From Paenibacillus wynnii (lineage in GTDB: Bacteria > Bacillota > Bacilli > Paenibacillales > Paenibacillaceae), in NCBI RefSeq assembly GCF_000757885.1, contig NZ_JQCR01000003.1, positions 2,232,001 through 2,296,000 of the forward strand: a stretch of DNA of 64,000 nt, written 5' to 3'. A program made the translations under genes and the position numbers. The notes beneath the pieces are model-generated. The model was not told the DNA's origin. It saw only the letters and a list, made by a program, of their open reading frames with translations, and ran no database searches. Shown here piece after piece: positions 61,147 to 64,000 of the stretch. Every line of letters starts with the position of its first letter. The first letter of the stretch is position 1.

Positions 61147-61321
61147 TTGCACAAAGTACACTTATATTTCTCCCTCAGCACACTTTAGGGTGTTTAATTG
61201 CACTTTATACACTTATTTTTGGATATTCCGGGATTTAACCGTCATATTCGTGTTTTTAGTTGTACAAAGTACATCTATCCATACATCCGAGCTCCAAAAG
61301 CTAGAAATAAGTGTATAATAT
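61147..61321 (+). repeat. Degenerate 51-bp-phased repeat copies, interrupted by the insertion sequence
   Basis: Related 19-mers begin at 61147 (TTGCACAAAGTACACTTAT), 61198 (TTGCACTTTATACACTTAT), 61260 (TTGTACAAAGTACATCTAT) and 61311 (GTGTATAATAT, continued after the insertion sequence as ACATCTAT at 62891). Spacings are 51, 62 and 51. The second shares TGCACTTTATACA with the big array at 42.9-43.8 kb. Confidence 0.75.
61315..61321. repeat. Left 7-bp target-site duplication of the insertion sequence
   Basis: ATAATAT here is repeated at 62884-62890 directly outside the right inverted repeat. The uninterrupted site would read TGTATAATATACA, a perfect palindrome. Confidence 0.85.
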
Positions 61322-62883
61322 CAGACTGTTGAGAAAGCAAACTTTCAAGCTGCAAATATCATGCGGAAACCCAAATGACGGTTAAAGTAGTGAAGGTTAC
61401 TCTTTTTCATACACAAATGAAAAGCATAGGCCTCCATCTTTGCTAAGTGACGGGCCATTTTCTTCAGATTCTGTGCAATGGCCGTCATCAATGCCTGTTC
61501 CTGCATCTTGGCTTTGCCCCGCATTCGGCATCGACGGTACCCGTGGAGATTTTTGGCATCAGCAAAGCTACGCTCAATGGTTTGAGCGCGGTATTTGTAG
61601 ATTTTCTCGCCTTCGGGACTTTTCCGGTTTTGGTGTACTTTCTCTTTGAAGTCTTCCCATACATGCCGCTGAATCGTACGCTGGTGCTTGGAGTTTTCAG
61701 TACATTGAGTGACTTTCGGGCAAGCCGCGCAGTGCCCCTTGGATGATATATACTCGTTGTAGCCTTGTCGGTTCGTCGTTCGGTACGTGAGTGGTTGTCC
61801 TAATGGACATACGTATACATCCTTTTTCGCATCATAGGTAAAGTCTTCTTTCGTGAGAAAGCCGGGTTTGCTGGGTGGTTTCCGCTCGGCAATTACAGTC
61901 ATCCATGGCGTCGTTTGTTTGCAAATATGGGGCACCATGTATCCGGAATCCAAGGCTATGGCTTCGAGGGTGTCTCGAAAACCAAAGGTCTCCAGTTGCC
62001 GGGTTAAGCGCTCCATATACACGGTTGAATCATTGACATTGCCTGGCGTCACATACACATCGGTAATCATATTGTATTTGTGGTCAACCGTCCGGTGGTC
62101 TAAGTAAAAGAATCCTTCCGGTTTGTTCTTACGATTCATGTAGCCGCTCTCTGGATCAGTCAGGCTCACTTTCAGTTTTTTGGGCTCCTCCTCCCGTTTC
62201 CCGCGTGGAGGAGCTAATGGCTTTTTCCCGTGAGCACGGCGGCTTTCATGGACTGCGGTCTCCAACTCTTGCAGATAGGCGTGCGGGGACTCACTCGTCA
62301 TTTGCTGCGTATAACGATTTTTATTGGCATTCGCCTCGATGTGCGTCGAATCTGTAATTAAGAGCCGCCCCGCAATCATGCGGTGGGAAATGGCAAGCCG
62401 CACCACTTCGTCGAAGATTTCCTGGAAGACATCGGTTCCCTGAAATCGTCCATTCCGGTTATAACTAATCGTGGAATGGTCCGGAACTGGTTCACTAAGG
62501 CCCAGGCCTAAAAACCACCGGTAGGCAAGGTTAACGTTAATGTCCTGCTCAAGGATGCGTTCGGAACGAATGTTAAACAGGTAGCCAATCAGCATCATTT
62601 TGAATAAACGGATGGGTGGAATCGAAGGTCTTCCTTGGGTTGCACTATAATAAGGGCGTACCTTTTCGGTAATGAACGAAAAATCCACATGTTTTTCGAC
62701 CAAACGAAGGAGGTGATCGGAGGGAACCAACTGGTCTAAACAAACCATCTCCATTTGATATTTTCCGCTATCCCCTTGATCTTTTTCGTTTAACATAAGA
62801 CACCGCGCTTTCTAGCAAAGTTATCTATATTATACCAAATTAACGCGGTGTCGTGTTGAAATTCGGACTTTCTCAACAGTCTG
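61322..62883 (-). mobile_element. IS1182-family insertion sequence, complete
   Basis: A 1562-bp element bounded by perfect 16-bp terminal inverted repeats, CAGACTGTTGAGAAAG (61322-61337) and CTTTCTCAACAGTCTG (62868-62883), and flanked by the 7-bp direct repeat ATAATAT. It holds one intact transposase gene. Intact ends, target duplication and open reading frame suggest a recent insertion and possible activity. Confidence 0.95.
61345..62796 (-). CDS. IS1182-family transposase
   Basis: A 483-residue DDE transposase. The N-terminal domain has CLDQLVPSDHLLRLVEKHVD and GRPSIPPIRLFKMMLIGYLF; the catalytic acids are expected in LLITDSTHIEANANK, EAIALDSGYMVP and the ERSFADAKNLHGYRRCRMRG block; a Cys-rich segment (CPLGQPLTYRT, CAACPKVTQC) before the last acid is typical of this family. 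No frameshift or stop. The ribosome site is weak, as is usual for transposases. Confidence 0.95.
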   Translation of the reverse strand: MLNEKDQGDSGKYQMEMVCLDQLVPSDHLLRLVEKHVDFSFITEKVRPYYSATQGRPSIPPIRLFKMMLIGYLFNIRSERILEQDINVNLAYRWFLGLGLSEPVPDHSTISYNRNGRFQGTDVFQEIFDEVVRLAISHRMIAGRLLITDSTHIEANANKNRYTQQMTSESPHAYLQELETAVHESRRAHGKKPLAPPRGKREEEPKKLKVSLTDPESGYMNRKNKPEGFFYLDHRTVDHKYNMITDVYVTPGNVNDSTVYMERLTRQLETFGFRDTLEAIALDSGYMVPHICKQTTPWMTVIAERKPPSKPGFLTKEDFTYDAKKDVYVCPLGQPLTYRTTNRQGYNEYISSKGHCAACPKVTQCTENSKHQRTIQRHVWEDFKEKVHQNRKSPEGEKIYKYRAQTIERSFADAKNLHGYRRCRMRGKAKMQEQALMTAIAQNLKKMARHLAKMEAYAFHLCMKKSNLHYFNRHLGFRMIFAA

Positions 62884-62890
62884 ATAATAT
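62884..62890. repeat. Right 7-bp target-site duplication
   Basis: ATAATAT, identical to 61315-61321, directly after the right inverted repeat. Confidence 0.85.
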
Positions 62891-62943
62891 ACATCTATTT
62901 CACTGAGTACCTCCGAGAGTATGCGTGCCGTGTAAATATTACC

Positions 62944-62993
62944 AAAAACCGCACCATCCTACGATAACAATCCGTAGAGATGGTGCGGTTTTT
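62944..62993. terminator. Strong bidirectional terminator before the insertion sequence
   Basis: AAAAACCGCACCATC (62944-62958) and GATGGTGCGGTTTTT (62979-62993) pair fully, with an inner CTACG/CGTAG helix. It has U-tracts both ways and serves the minus-strand araM-like gene at 63018. Confidence 0.92.
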
Positions 62994-63017
62994 CTTTCAG
63001 TCGTTATTCCTCAATCA

Positions 63018-64000
63018 TCACACAGTTAGCTTCCTTTCATTCCGAGCTCTCAGCAAAGTATGCCGGTTCATCCGAATGAAATGCGCTTCCGCCAGACTCC
63101 TGCCGAGTAATTCCTCATCTACGCCCAGCTCCTCAATGGTTGAGGGTCCATGAACGGTTCTTAGCAGCTCCCGAATCCGTTCAGGCTGCGGAAGGTTGCT
63201 GATTTCCTTACGAACCTCTTCCCCTAGAGCGCCTTCCAGCTCCATACTTTTCACCAATTCATGATACAACGCTGAGATCTCGGCGCATGCCACGCCTACT
63301 TTAGCTCCATGAAGCAACTGTCTTCTCCCTGTGCGAATGTACTCCATCTCCCAATAATGGGACAAATGATGCTCTGCACCGGATGCGGAATGCGATTGCC
63401 CGAACAAAAGTATCGCCAGACCAGACTCGATCAAGGCCTCAGTCAATACGGATATCCCTTGCTCCGTGCGATTCCCGATTTCTTCTGCGTGGCTGACACA
63501 GGCCAACAGTGCTTGTTCGGTGATTTTAGCAACAACCGGGGAATAAGGCTCCTCCGCCGTCAACCGTCCGTACTTCCAATCGAACAAGGATGTATATTTG
63601 CCCAACATATCTCCGAATCCTGCAGCAATCATCGCTGTAGGAGCTTCCCGTAAAATATCCGTATCCGCAAAAATAGCTACTGGACCTGCCGCTGGTATCG
63701 TAATCTTGTTACCCCGGATGATTAGCGGCGATCCATTGGAGGTAAAACCGTCCACTGATGGAGCCGTGGGTACGGAGACAAACGGGATACTGGCGCTGTA
63801 AGCCGCATACCTGGCAATATCATGAAGCGTACCGGAGCCTACGACGATAACGGCATCCGATTTATTTTGCTGTATGGACAAAAGCACCTGAACCACCGAT
63901 GATTCATCCGCAATAACGTCACCTTGAGCATTAGGAAGGACGATTGTTATAGGGAGAGAACTCCCCAAATTAGCATATTCCTGCTCCAAGCTTTTACCGG
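63018..64000 (-). CDS. araM: Glycerol-1-phosphate dehydrogenase, AraM/EgsA-like (N terminus beyond window)
   Basis: The C-terminal 327 codons of a gene whose start is outside the window; the frame stays open to the edge. VVGSGTLHDIARYAAYSASI is the nucleotide loop, FVSVPTAPSVDGFTSNGSPL and AGFGDMLGKYTSLFDWK hold the first metal ligand Asp, and HHLSHYWEME and LLHGAKVGVACAEI supply the His ligands. These fit AraM/EgsA, a metal-dependent NAD(P)H enzyme making sn-glycerol-1-phosphate from dihydroxyacetone phosphate. Known AraM is near 390 residues, so about 65 are missing here. AraM in B. subtilis belongs to an arabinose operon; the neighbours here are out of view. Confidence 0.9.
   Translation of the reverse strand, partial: GKSLEQEYANLGSSLPITIVLPNAQGDVIADESSVVQVLLSIQQNKSDAVIVVGSGTLHDIARYAAYSASIPFVSVPTAPSVDGFTSNGSPLIIRGNKITIPAAGPVAIFADTDILREAPTAMIAAGFGDMLGKYTSLFDWKYGRLTAEEPYSPVVAKITEQALLACVSHAEEIGNRTEQGISVLTEALIESGLAILLFGQSHSASGAEHHLSHYWEMEYIRTGRRQLLHGAKVGVACAEISALYHELVKSMELEGALGEEVRKEISNLPQPERIRELLRTVHGPSTIEELGVDEELLGRSLAEAHFIRMNRHTLLRARNERKLTV

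Overview
The window reads as a chromosomal segment of a spore-forming Bacillales bacterium, most likely Paenibacillus or a close relative. The basis is gene order: read on the minus strand, hit-rpsU-yqeY-yqeZ(nfeD)-floA-(yqfB position)-yqfC-yqfD-phoH-pgpH-ybeY-dgkA-cdd-era-yqzL-recO-glyQ-glyS-yqxD-dnaG-rpoD-(membrane gene)-trmK-yqfO is the order I know from Bacillus subtilis, with the same tight overlaps. Sporulation genes (yqfC, yqfD, CotF-like coat proteins) fit an endospore former. The class A RNase P RNA, the RlmI- and MocR-type genes and the 51-bp intergenic repeats set it apart from B. subtilis itself. No organism-specific marker proves the genus.

Layout. 1-6.7 kb: a cut-off lytic transglycosylase, small membrane, DUF1540 and YpuI-like genes, a subtilisin-family protease, and a divergent MocR regulator/aminotransferase pair with a direct-repeat operator candidate. 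6.7-30.3 kb: rnpB, then the housekeeping block for tRNA and rRNA modification, replication priming, principal sigma factor, glycyl-tRNA synthetase under a T-box, recombination, ribosome assembly, c-di-AMP turnover and membrane microdomains. 30.4-30.6 kb: a compact three-way-junction RNA with its own promoter-like motif and poly-U end. 30.6-42.8 kb: one DNA-repair operon, addB-addA-sbcD-sbcC; sbcC carries an island of perfect inverted repeats. 42.9-43.85 kb: 18 copies of a 50-52-bp tandem repeat. 44-49 kb: a large-subunit rRNA methyltransferase, a Na/Pi-cotransporter homologue and a CotF/AdhB spore-coat operon. 49-56.5 kb: an Ig-like-repeat surface protein, then nudix, mtaB, rsmE, an M50 protease, prmA and tag. 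56.5-64 kb: an LCP ligase, an ABC exporter with a divergent AraC regulator, a complete IS1182-type insertion sequence inside a degenerate repeat, and a cut-off glycerol-1-phosphate dehydrogenase.

Most of the window is ordinary, well-conserved chromosome. I see no defence island, prophage, CRISPR array or biosynthetic cluster. The less ordinary signals are (i) a short palindrome-like motif repeated at a 51-bp phase at three separate loci, one of them expanded into a long array and one hit by the insertion sequence, (ii) the candidate small RNA after sbcC, and (iii) the cluster of perfect palindromes inside sbcC, the gene for a nuclease that attacks DNA palindromes. Two genes shorter than usual ORF cut-offs, rpsU and yqzL, were recovered by reading the sequence.
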